Origin: a virus
Direction: 5' to 3' (one strand)
Virus record (IMG/VR): IMGVR_UViG_3300036857_000362
Span: 1 to 48,005 of that record
Length of the DNA: 48,005 nucleotides
A program made the position numbers and the translations under genes. Positions 13,286 to 21,396 of this stretch are shown here, in pieces. The notes beneath the pieces are model-generated. The model had not been told where the DNA came from. It saw only the letters and a list, made by a program, of their open reading frames with translations, and ran no database searches. Within the stretch, counting starts at the first letter, position 1; each line of letters starts with the position of its first letter.

Positions 13286-13314
13286 CGGATCAGAACCCCA
13301 GAAAACGGCCGTGA
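13282..13314 (+). CDS. Ten-codon coupling micro-ORF
   Basis: GTG at 13282 overlaps the preceding TGA (GTGA); after ten codons (VTDQNPRKRP) its TGA overlaps the GTG of the next gene, again as GTGA. The peptide is probably not functional in itself. The arrangement would let ribosomes hand over between two genes separated by 25 nt without a Shine-Dalgarno site. Confidence 0.35.
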   Translation: MTDQNPRKRP

Positions 13315-13544
13315 GCCATTGGGACGGACACCGGATCGTACGCTGGCCCTCCGAGCCTGTCGAGGGCTACCCCGGCTGGACGCGGATCGACTGTGGCTGC
13401 TGCGCCGGGATCGAATGGGGCGGTGAGCAGCCGCGTGAATGCAACCGCTGCGGCGAGAGCGGGACGCTGGTGCGACACGACGCCTCGGGAGTGCTCGCGC
13501 TCTGGCCCGGAGGGCCGCTCAGAGGACGGGAGTTGATCGCTTGA
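13311..13544 (+). CDS. Zinc-ribbon protein (77 aa)
   Basis: GTG at 13311. CGCC (about residues 28-31) and CNRCGESG (about 44-51) make a four-Cys ribbon. The flanks are aromatic (WPSEPVEGYPGW) and the C-terminus is basic. No family was named. The stop TGA overlaps a TTG start (TTGA), continuing the coupled chain. Confidence 0.72.
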   Translation: MSHWDGHRIVRWPSEPVEGYPGWTRIDCGCCAGIEWGGEQPRECNRCGESGTLVRHDASGVLALWPGGPLRGRELIA

Positions 13545-13783
13545 CGGAGTCGAACCCCAGTTTCAGGCGTGTCGAGGAGATCGAGGAGGCGTACGCCTAC
13601 TGCGTCGAGCACGACCGCTGGCCCGACAACTTCTTCCCGTTCAACGCGATCCGCGACCTGCTCGCCGACATCCACGGCTACCGCCGCGCGCTCGTCGCGC
13701 ACCATGACATCGGCACGCTGTCGGACGACGTGCTGCACGAGTACGACTTCCGCGAATGCCCCGTCTGCAAGAAGGCGCGGTAA
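13541..13783 (+). CDS. Helical protein ending in CxxC (80 aa)
   Basis: TTG at 13541, coupled to the previous stop. Residues 10-65 are helical and acidic (RVEEIEEAYAYCVEHDRWPD), and the last residues are ECPVCKKAR. A CxxC at the very end, with the next gene starting MLRCRTC, could be half of a zinc site shared by two subunits or a remnant of a split gene. Initiation at TTG rests on the overlap. Confidence 0.68.
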   Translation: MTESNPSFRRVEEIEEAYAYCVEHDRWPDNFFPFNAIRDLLADIHGYRRALVAHHDIGTLSDDVLHEYDFRECPVCKKAR

Positions 13784-14013
13784 TGCTGCGCTGCCGAACC
13801 TGTAAGGCGGAGATCGAGATGGTCAGAACCAGCCACGGCCGCTGGATGCCGGTCGACGTCGAGCCGACCTTGAAAGGGAACATGCTCGTCCATGACGGGC
13901 ACGCGGTCGTACTCACCGGCGCCCCATTGGAAGAGGCTCACGCCCGCGAGGATCCGCTGCTGCGCATCTCTCATTTCGCCACCTGCCCGTACGCGGACGA
14001 GCACCGCCGATGA
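13783..14013 (+). CDS. Zinc-ribbon protein (76 aa)
   Basis: ATG at 13783 overlaps the previous TAA (TAATG). It opens MLRCRTCKAEIEMVRTSHGR, with HFATCPYADEH near the end completing a CxxC plus His/Cys site. The middle is beta-rich with WMPVDVEPTLKGNML. This type of small CxxC protein with WMPVD is common in actinobacterial phages (from memory), with unknown function. Confidence 0.76.
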   Translation: MLRCRTCKAEIEMVRTSHGRWMPVDVEPTLKGNMLVHDGHAVVLTGAPLEEAHAREDPLLRISHFATCPYADEHRR

Positions 14014-14198
14014 CTCTTCGCGGCTGCTGGTCATGTGGCGCGCACGGCCCCTGTTACGCGGACTGCGAATGCGCGAAATGCCTCGACCCTGCGGGCTATG
14101 ACGATTGGCGGTCGAACAATCCTGAGGAGTACGACGAGTGGCTCGAATCGCAGAGACTTGACCATGGCGAGCAGTGCGACTGTCCTAGCTGCCTATGA
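14010..14198 (+). CDS. Cysteine-rich micro-protein, nine Cys (62 aa)
   Basis: ATG at 14010 overlaps the previous stop (ATGA). The peptide reads MTLRGCWSCGAHGPCYADCE with further Cys pairs ECAKC and CDCPSC: nine Cys in 62 residues, enough for two zinc sites. The middle is acidic and aromatic. No family was recognised. Confidence 0.72.
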   Translation: MTLRGCWSCGAHGPCYADCECAKCLDPAGYDDWRSNNPEEYDEWLESQRLDHGEQCDCPSCL

Positions 14199-14881
14199 CC
14201 CTGATTCCAAGTTCCGACTTCGGCATCACCGGCCACCCGGGCAAGCCTTACAGCGTCAACGAGGTGTGCGCGCACCCTGAATGCGCCCAGCGCTCCCGGC
14301 ACGCCCACCACCTCTGGAGTCGATCCCACTTGCGCGGCCAGCCGTATGAGTGGATTCGTTTGCCTGACGGCACCGTAATCGGGAACCGGGTCGGCCTCTG
14401 CGTCCCCCACCACGACAACGTCACCGGCGAGATCGGCGGCTACAAGGCCAGGGTCGCCTTCGACGGCGGCCTGTTCTGGTGGGAAGACAAGATCCGCTAC
14501 CCGGCGGAAGGGCAGAACATGTGGTGGCGCGTCGGCCCGCTCGACCCGCAGCCGCCCGGGGCCGCGCTCGACGTCGTCGTGCCGCGCGCGGCAGCGGAAG
14601 CGGAGCCGTGCCCAACCTGCGGCCACACGAAGCGCAAGCCGCGCCAGGCGCCGCCGGGCGAGCGGCGCAAGTCGCAGACCTGGTCGATGGACGTCCCCGA
14701 CGACGCGGAGATCGGCGCGGACGTCCTCGACGAGTGGATCGACTCGTTCGCCGAGGTGCTCGGCTACACGGACGAGCGCTCCCGTCTCCGCCGCTACCAC
14801 ACGCTCGCCGTCGTGCTCGCCTGGGCCTCCGTGAACCAGTCCGTGTTCCAGCAGGACTGGGCCGAGGCGATGGCCGAGTAA
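14195..14881 (+). CDS. HNH-like zinc protein (228 aa)
   Basis: ATG at 14195 overlaps the previous stop (ATGA). VCAHPECAQRSRHAHHLWSR and GLCVPHHDNVTGEIGG have the Cys-Cys, His-His and Cys-x2-His-His spacing of HNH nucleases. A second CPTCGHTKRK zinc knuckle lies near residue 147, and the C-terminal 70 residues are helical with ALVLAWASVNQSVFQQDW-like packing. It may be a packaging or recombination nuclease or a structural zinc protein. It is the last gene of the rightward block, and its stop abuts the stop of the leftward block. Confidence 0.72.
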   Translation: MTLIPSSDFGITGHPGKPYSVNEVCAHPECAQRSRHAHHLWSRSHLRGQPYEWIRLPDGTVIGNRVGLCVPHHDNVTGEIGGYKARVAFDGGLFWWEDKIRYPAEGQNMWWRVGPLDPQPPGAALDVVVPRAAAEAEPCPTCGHTKRKPRQAPPGERRKSQTWSMDVPDDAEIGADVLDEWIDSFAEVLGYTDERSRLRRYHTLAVVLAWASVNQSVFQQDWAEAMAE

Positions 14882-15121
14882 CTACCCCTCGTCTTCCCCG
14901 TCGAGCGCGTCCTGTGACTCTTCCACGGCGCCGACAAGCTCGGAGGTGACGCCCTGGAGCGCCCGGTGCAGGTTGTCGATCTGCTCGTCGGTGATCTCCC
15001 CTGCCTGGAGCGCGAGCACCTGATCGGTCAGCGCGGCGATCTGGTCGGCGGCCGCGGCGGAGGCGGCCTGCAACGCGGCGACGTCCTCTTTGATCTGGTC
15101 GACGGAAGCCTGGTCGGTCAT
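14882..15121 (-). CDS. Coiled-coil protein at the end of the virion block (79 aa)
   Basis: Leftward ATG at 15121, GAGGAGGAG 6 nt upstream. Residues 8-45 are a continuous Ala/Gln/Asp heptad pattern (DVAALQAASAAAADQIAALT), and the C-terminus is acidic (EDEG). It is probably a trimeric or dimeric coiled coil. Its position after the lytic enzyme suggests a structural or accessory tail part. Its TAG (14882-14884) directly abuts the TAA of the convergent gene. Confidence 0.75.
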   Translation of the reverse strand: MTDQASVDQIKEDVAALQAASAAAADQIAALTDQVLALQAGEITDEQIDNLHRALQGVTSELVGAVEESQDALDGEDEG

Positions 15122-15130
15122 GTCTCCTCC

Positions 15131-16117
15131 TCAGTCGTAGCGTCGCGCCCCAACATAGTCGTTGCGTTTCGAGAAGTCCGAGATCCGCACGACCGAGCCG
15201 GTGTGCGGATCCTCGATCATCTTCCCGTTCCCCATGTAGATGCCGACATGCTCAGGGCCGCGCGCCCCCATGTTGAAGAACACCGCGTCTCCCGGCGCAA
15301 GCTTGTCACGGGACACCGGGCGCCCAGCCCTGTACTGCTCGTAGGTGACGCGTGGGATCGAGACGCCGTTCGCGGCGGCGGCCGCCTGGAGCAGGCCGGA
15401 GCAGTCCGTCCTCGACCCGAGCTTCGCCTGCCCGCCCCACTGGTAGGGGATCCCGAGTTGCGTCTTCGCCGTCGCGACGATCGCCTTCCCCGTCGAGGTC
15501 GGAGCCTCCTCCGGCGCCGCGAGCGCGTCGCTCAGGCTCTCCGGTTTCCCCGCGCGCGGCGCCGCCGCGATAGCCTCGTTCAGCCCGGTCAGCGACTCCA
15601 GCGGGGACGTCGTCCCCATCGCGATGTCGCCCAGGTTCTGCGTGATCAGCGACGCCACGTCCACACCGGACGAGGAGGGCGCCCCCACGGTCGCGGGCGG
15701 CGCCAGCAACGACGGCGGCCCCGACGACGTCTTCCGTTGCTTCGACGAGCCGAGCACGTTCCGCACGTACGCCTGCGTCTCCGCGTACGGGGGCACGCCA
15801 CCGTACTTCTCGACCGCGCCCGGCCCCGCGTTGTACGCCGCCAGCGCAAGCTCCGGGTCGCCGAACCTGCTCAACTGCTCCTTCAGGTAGTGGGCGCCGC
15901 CGAGCAGGTTCCCGTACGGCGTCCGCGTGTTGATCCCGTACCGGCGCGCAAGCGACGCCGCCGTGCCCGGCATCAACTGGGTGAGTCCGCGCGCGCCCGC
16001 CGGTGACCCGGCGCCCGGCCGGAACCCCGACTCGTGCTGCACCAGCGACGCGAACAGGCCCGGGTCGACGCCGACCTGGCGGGCAGCCTTCCGGGCGAGC
16101 GACCGGTAGTCGGCCAC
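15131..16117 (-). CDS. Bifunctional virion peptidoglycan hydrolase: SLT transglycosylase + NlpC/P60 (328 aa)
   Basis: GTG at 16117 shares its G with the upstream TAG; GGGAGG lies 5-10 nt before. Residues about 10-115 are a soluble lytic transglycosylase domain: SLVQHESGF (catalytic Glu), RGLTQLMPGTA and AAYNAGPGAV. Residues about 205-328 are NlpC/P60: RTDCSGLL (catalytic Cys near 239), PEHVGIYMG (His near 288) and a third residue in EDPHTG. The first cuts glycan strands and the second stem peptides. Its place after the giant internal protein fits a virion-borne enzyme that opens the wall during DNA ejection. Confidence 0.92.
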   Translation of the reverse strand: MADYRSLARKAARQVGVDPGLFASLVQHESGFRPGAGSPAGARGLTQLMPGTAASLARRYGINTRTPYGNLLGGAHYLKEQLSRFGDPELALAAYNAGPGAVEKYGGVPPYAETQAYVRNVLGSSKQRKTSSGPPSLLAPPATVGAPSSSGVDVASLITQNLGDIAMGTTSPLESLTGLNEAIAAAPRAGKPESLSDALAAPEEAPTSTGKAIVATAKTQLGIPYQWGGQAKLGSRTDCSGLLQAAAAANGVSIPRVTYEQYRAGRPVSRDKLAPGDAVFFNMGARGPEHVGIYMGNGKMIEDPHTGSVVRISDFSKRNDYVGARRYD

Positions 16118-19100
16118 TACGGGCCTCCCAGGTCGATCGAGCCGCCGCCGGTCAGGTCGAGTCCGCCGCCGTAGCCGCCGGTCAGGTCGATCGTGTTGGT
16201 CGCCCCGCCGCCGGTTTGCTTGTCCGGGTAGGTCTGCGTGCCGACACCCCACATGCCGATCCCGTACAGGCCGACCATCTTCGCGATGTCACCGCCGCTG
16301 TCGTTGTACAGGTCGACCGCGTCCTGCACCAGCAGCGGGGTGAGACGCGTGTACAACTGGCTGGTCGTCCACGGCGCGCCTACCCAGTGGAACTTCTCGC
16401 CGATCATGTTCTGCGCGTCCGCCCAGTCCGCGATCAGCGACGGGGTTGGGGCGAGCTTCGAGCGAAGGAAGTTCTGCGCGATGTCGAGCCGCGTCGACTC
16501 TCCGTAGCCACCGCTTGACAGGCTGAACTTCTGGTTCGACGTCGAGGAGATGTAGACGCCGGTCGCGATCTGCGCCACGTAACGGGCGATCGGCTGGAAG
16601 CCGCCCCAGATGTCGAGGCGAGTGTTGCCGAACCTGATCTTGCCGAAGTTCGAGCTTCGCGGATCCAGGCCGACACGGGCGCCCGCCAGGTGCATCAGGT
16701 AGAGGAACGTTGCGCCGGTGCCGACCGTCTGGAACATCGCCCTGAGCGCCTGCCTGCGAACGTACGGCGTCTGCGTGTAATACCAGTGCGGGTTGATCAG
16801 CAGGTTGAACCGTGACGCGAGCAGACGCGGCGAGAACAGGAGCGCGTTCGCGACCTCGGCCGAACGGTGCAGCTTCCCCAGTCCGCCGCGCCCGGTCGCG
16901 TTGTTGACGAAGTCGGCGAGGCTTCGCAGCGCCTCCTCCTCGCTGATCGGCTCCTGCTGCAACCAGCCGGACTCGCTCTTGATCCTGCGCGCCGACACCT
17001 CGCCGAGCGCCCCCGGCTTCACCCGCCCGAACTTGCCGGGGAGCGGGACAAAGCTGACGTCGCCTTTCGCGAGCCGGGAGGCCCACCCGGCCATGCCGAC
17101 ATGGGCGCCCTCGATCGCGTCGGTGCGCAGCAACTCGTACGCGTCCATCCGCGTCTTGTTCAGGAAGTACGTGTACGCGCGCGCCGACGACTTGATCCCC
17201 GGGATCTTCCCGACCCACCTGGTCGCGTACGCCTCCTCCCGGTTCCCCGCCTTGCCAAGCTCGGTCAGCGCAAGACCCATCGAGTCCGCCTCGTCCGCGT
17301 ACGGGCGCGCGTGAAGCGCGTCCATGCCCGCGTCGTAGAACTTCTGGCTCGCGAACGCCCTCACCATCGCCGGGACGTTCTTCGCCGCGATGACCGGGTG
17401 CCGCATCGTCGCGATCAGCGCCTGCCGGAGGAGTGCGCTCATGTCGAACGACGACTGGAAGGCCCGCGGGATGTTGCTGATATCCGCAACCTGCGCCCAG
17501 AAGCCGCCCTTCTTCCCGATCTCCTCGACCGAGGCGACCGTCTCCTCCGGGAACACCTTGCGCAGCAACGCGATCTGGTTGCGCTGCAACGGGATCCCGT
17601 TCCGGGCGTTGCGCAGCCCCGCGGTCGCGCGCTTCCGCTCCGGCGTCGACAGATCCGGATGGTCGTGGATGTCCCGGGTCATGTCGTCGACCGCCGCCTC
17701 GTTCAACTCGGTGAACCCCTTGTGGCTGAGCGTCGGCAGCTTGCCGCGGAGCGCCTCGCTCGCGGAGAGGTAGCCGAGCGTGCCGCCACCGGCCCGCTCG
17801 TACTCCTGCTCGTACTCGGTGAACCGCTTCCCTCGCTCCAACGAGCGGGCAGTCTCCAGCCCTCCTAGCTCCTGCTCGGCCTCGCTGAGCATTCCCGGCA
17901 TCTGCTCTTGCGGTGTCGGCGGCGGAGGCTCCGGCGGCTCCGACGGAGGAGCGGGCGGGGGAGGCTCTTCGGGCGGCTTCACTGGCGGTGGCCCCGGTGA
18001 CGGCGGAGGCGGGGGAGAGGGAGGCTCTGGCGGAGCCTCTGGGGCCGCCTCCGCCGCCGGTGCGGCTTCCCCGGCCGTCTCCGGCGCTACGATCGGCTCA
18101 TGGATTCCAAGCGCCTCATCGGCCCGCCGCGAAAGCTCACCAGTTACCGCGTCCCACCGGTCGAAGAACGCCCGAAGGTCGATCGAAGCCTGGAGGAGCG
18201 GATGCTGCTCAAGCGCGCGCATCAGGCGTTCCTCGACCATCGCGATGGCCTCCTGCTTGGCGGTGGGGTTCCTGATCCCCTTCCGAGCGAGCCTCCGGGC
18301 GGCAAGGTTGCGTAGCGCCGTGTCCGCCTTCGCGATCGTGTAGCCCTTCCGCGCCTCCTCCAGGACTGCGTCCCAGTGGCGCCTGGTGGCAGCCAACTCG
18401 GCGTGAAGCTGCTCATCCGACAGGCTCCCGACGGGCGGCCTGGCAGGCTCGCCGCCGAGCGGCTCCTCCGGTGGGAACCTTCCCGCCCCCGGCTCCAACT
18501 CCGGTTGAGGGCGAATCCCGCCTAGGCGTGAAGGTCGGAGCCTTGGGCCGCTGCCCGAGTGTCGGGCGATGGCGTCTTCTGTGGCGGCTCGTGCTTCGGT
18601 CGCAAGTGGATCTCCCACACCTGCTCGTCTTCCGGCACTACTAGGTGGCCTTCGTACGTCACCTTTACGCCGTCGACCAGCCCGCTCAACCGCTCCCTGC
18701 GCGTCTCTGACTTCGACATTGGTCAGATTGTAGTTCACTTCGTCGAGTCCGCTAGCTTTCGCAGCACGGCCGACAAGGTCTTTCAAGCCGACGCTTTCGG
18801 CCCACGCTTCGAGCTTCGCCGTGCCGAGCGGGCCGTTCCCCGTGATGATGCGAAGACCGACACGACCGTCCGGCTCCGCGAAAGTTGTGTAACCGGCGAA
18901 CAGCTTCTGATGCTTCCCCGGCACCAGCTTCATCAGGTTGTTCCAGAACGTGTTCGCCGTCGACGACTTCGCGAAGTCGTGGCTCAGAATCTGAATGGTG
19001 CGCGCACCGCGACCCTCCCGGCTTACATACGGCGACAGCTTCTCCGGGTCGCGCTTCGAGATCTGCACGCCGACACGCACAGCCTGCGGGTCGAACTGAT

Positions 19101-21396
19101 CGAAGATCTGCGCAAGCCGGGACACGATCCTGTCCACCTGCTCCGGCGTGGCGATCACATGCGCGACCAGATTCGGAACCTGTTGTCCGCCGTAACGTCC
19201 GGCCGCGCCGCGCTCGATCTTCTGCACGTACACGTTCTCCTCGGCGAACAGCTTCGGCAGGATCTGTGAAGCGACGTCGTTGGTGACGCGCTGCTGAACC
19301 ACGAATGGCAGCCCGTCGCCGAGTCCGCGCGTCCCGTTCAACACCTGGATGCCGATCTCGGCGGTGTTCCGCTTCAACGCGAACGCGAAGTCCTCCGGGT
19401 CGGCGCCATGAACCCTCTGGATCGCGCCCCAGCCGAGCGCCTGCACCTCGGCGGGCGTCCAGTCGTTGTACCCGTCGAAGCCTTTGCCGCCGTCCATCTG
19501 ATTCAGGTGGTCGGTGATCTCCTGGTAGAACTCGGCAGCGCGCTCGTACTGGTACTTGTCCGGCACGCCGGACGAGTCGACGACAAAGTCCTCGCCCGGC
19601 TTCAACCCGTGCAGCGACTGCAACCTGGCGACCAGCTTCTCGTCGACGTGGCCGAAGTCGCGGCCCGAATGGACGTCGATCGCCGACGGGGAGCCGCCCT
19701 TCTCGTCGTGGCCCATGATCGTGCGCGTCGACCGCTGCTGCACCGAGTCGATGAAGTCGGACAGCTTCTTCGCCACCCCGGACTCGACCGGTGTCCCCTG
19801 CACCGCGTCCATGATCGAATGCGCGACCGCCGAATAACGAGCGGCGTCCTCCGCCGACAACGGGATGCCGCGCTTCAGGTCGTCCATCATCCTGAGCACT
19901 GCTGTCAGCCCCATCGCCGGTGACGCGTTCGCCTGTGACGCGCCGAAGCCGCGCAGAATCCAGATCGCGTCGTCACCGAAATGCTCTTGCAGCTTCGGCC
20001 AGATCTCCCGGTACCAGTTCTTCCACTTCAGCCGCTCCGCCGCGTCCGGGATCGCAGCCACGACACGCTTCACCCATTCGCTCTTCGTCGGGCGGCCGAC
20101 AACGACGACACGCTTCCCGTTAACGGTGCCGAACCGCTTCGGGCTGAGCGGGAACCCCTTACTCGCGTGATCCGGGTTCAGCTTGTCGTCCAGATGCTTT
20201 CCGGTCACCTCCGGCTGGAACGTGTGGAACGGATCCTCCGGGCCGACACTCTTTGTGTGCATGTCCCGGTACAGCTTCCGCGCCGCATCCAGTCTGGCCT
20301 CGCCGCGCAAGCCTTTCGTCTCGTGATGCACAGCCGCGTCCACATGCGCGATCACCGACTGCGCCTCCTTCCGCGGCCCCGAGGCGAGGATCGCGTTCAC
20401 GAACGCCGTCCGCTCCGGTGACGAGCGCAACCCCGGGTCGCGCGTGGCCGCACGGGCTGCCGCCTTGATCGACGGCTTGATCACGCCCTGCCCGGCGCGG
20501 AAGCTCTGCATCCCGGCGTCGACCGCCGCAGCCGCATCCCGGGTCGCGGACGCAGCCCTGGCCGCCTCCAGCGCAGCACGGGTCGCGCGCAACGGCCGGA
20601 ACACCGGCAGCACAGACGCGACACCGATCCCGCCCGCCAGGTAGTGGCCGCGGCTGATGTCGATGCCGCCCTGGATCCCCGCCTTCAGCCACTCCAGCGG
20701 ATCCGCCGCCTGGTTCACCATCTGGACGCTGAACGGGTCGACCTTGATCCCTGTCCCCGGGATCGGTACGCGCACCGGGCTGGCCCCTGACGCCGCGACC
20801 GCCTGCATCGTCTTCTGGTGGACGGCCTCGTTCAGGTCGTCCTGGTAGGACGGGTCGGAGCGGGTGCGCCGCTTCGCAAGCGACATGCTTTGCGGGCTGA
20901 GACGGTCGTTGAACGTGATCTCGTTCGCGAGCCGGTCGATCTCCTTGTCGCGTCTTCTGCGCGCGGCAGCGGTGTCGATCGCCGCCGCGTTCTGGAACCC
21001 GAACACGTCCAGCTTCTCCTTCGGCGTCGCCGCCTCAGGGTGCGCGAGGATCCGGGTCGCCCGCTGCTCGGTCTGCCGTCGCCCGTACCTGTCCAGGATG
21101 TTCGAGTAGTGCCCCCACGCCTGCTCGCTCTGCGGCCCCCAGACGCCGTCGACCGCGATGTTGTAGCCCTGGTTGCGAAGCTCCTGCTGGAGCGCCGCCA
21201 CATGCTGGCTGTCCGGGTTCGCGACGGCGACCCTGACAGCGGCCGACGCGCGCGCGACGTCGCGCGGGTTCACGCGGCGCCCTGACGGCGCAGCCACCGG
21301 CAGCGGCGGCGGAGGCTTCAGCCCGGGCGTGACAGTGGTGCCGGGCGGAAGCAGCACCTTCTTCTTCGGCAGCGTGCTGCCACCGATATGAGCCAT
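16117..21396 (-). CDS. Giant internal virion/polyvalent protein (1759 aa)
   Basis: ATG at 21396 directly follows the upstream TAG. Residues about 58-100 match a peptidoglycan-binding-1 domain (VAALQQELRNQGYNI, DGVWGPQS). Residues 110-1100 are large and mostly helical with no clear enzyme motif. Residues about 1105-1165 are a Pro-rich linker. Residues about 1490-1720 (NNATGRGGLG, LLASRFNLL, LDIWGGFQPIARY, and a hydrophobic stretch TGATFLYLMHLAG) resemble the C-terminal domain of phage large polyvalent proteins (LPD38-like, from memory). This suits a T7 gp16-like ejection protein that crosses the wall and membrane. It is by far the longest gene. Confidence 0.8.
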   Translation of the reverse strand: MAHIGGSTLPKKKVLLPPGTTVTPGLKPPPPLPVAAPSGRRVNPRDVARASAAVRVAVANPDSQHVAALQQELRNQGYNIAVDGVWGPQSEQAWGHYSNILDRYGRRQTEQRATRILAHPEAATPKEKLDVFGFQNAAAIDTAAARRRRDKEIDRLANEITFNDRLSPQSMSLAKRRTRSDPSYQDDLNEAVHQKTMQAVAASGASPVRVPIPGTGIKVDPFSVQMVNQAADPLEWLKAGIQGGIDISRGHYLAGGIGVASVLPVFRPLRATRAALEAARAASATRDAAAAVDAGMQSFRAGQGVIKPSIKAAARAATRDPGLRSSPERTAFVNAILASGPRKEAQSVIAHVDAAVHHETKGLRGEARLDAARKLYRDMHTKSVGPEDPFHTFQPEVTGKHLDDKLNPDHASKGFPLSPKRFGTVNGKRVVVVGRPTKSEWVKRVVAAIPDAAERLKWKNWYREIWPKLQEHFGDDAIWILRGFGASQANASPAMGLTAVLRMMDDLKRGIPLSAEDAARYSAVAHSIMDAVQGTPVESGVAKKLSDFIDSVQQRSTRTIMGHDEKGGSPSAIDVHSGRDFGHVDEKLVARLQSLHGLKPGEDFVVDSSGVPDKYQYERAAEFYQEITDHLNQMDGGKGFDGYNDWTPAEVQALGWGAIQRVHGADPEDFAFALKRNTAEIGIQVLNGTRGLGDGLPFVVQQRVTNDVASQILPKLFAEENVYVQKIERGAAGRYGGQQVPNLVAHVIATPEQVDRIVSRLAQIFDQFDPQAVRVGVQISKRDPEKLSPYVSREGRGARTIQILSHDFAKSSTANTFWNNLMKLVPGKHQKLFAGYTTFAEPDGRVGLRIITGNGPLGTAKLEAWAESVGLKDLVGRAAKASGLDEVNYNLTNVEVRDAQGAVERAGRRRKGDVRRPPSSAGRRAGVGDPLATEARAATEDAIARHSGSGPRLRPSRLGGIRPQPELEPGAGRFPPEEPLGGEPARPPVGSLSDEQLHAELAATRRHWDAVLEEARKGYTIAKADTALRNLAARRLARKGIRNPTAKQEAIAMVEERLMRALEQHPLLQASIDLRAFFDRWDAVTGELSRRADEALGIHEPIVAPETAGEAAPAAEAAPEAPPEPPSPPPPPSPGPPPVKPPEEPPPPAPPSEPPEPPPPTPQEQMPGMLSEAEQELGGLETARSLERGKRFTEYEQEYERAGGGTLGYLSASEALRGKLPTLSHKGFTELNEAAVDDMTRDIHDHPDLSTPERKRATAGLRNARNGIPLQRNQIALLRKVFPEETVASVEEIGKKGGFWAQVADISNIPRAFQSSFDMSALLRQALIATMRHPVIAAKNVPAMVRAFASQKFYDAGMDALHARPYADEADSMGLALTELGKAGNREEAYATRWVGKIPGIKSSARAYTYFLNKTRMDAYELLRTDAIEGAHVGMAGWASRLAKGDVSFVPLPGKFGRVKPGALGEVSARRIKSESGWLQQEPISEEEALRSLADFVNNATGRGGLGKLHRSAEVANALLFSPRLLASRFNLLINPHWYYTQTPYVRRQALRAMFQTVGTGATFLYLMHLAGARVGLDPRSSNFGKIRFGNTRLDIWGGFQPIARYVAQIATGVYISSTSNQKFSLSSGGYGESTRLDIAQNFLRSKLAPTPSLIADWADAQNMIGEKFHWVGAPWTTSQLYTRLTPLLVQDAVDLYNDSGGDIAKMVGLYGIGMWGVGTQTYPDKQTGGGATNTIDLTGGYGGGLDLTGGGSIDLGGP

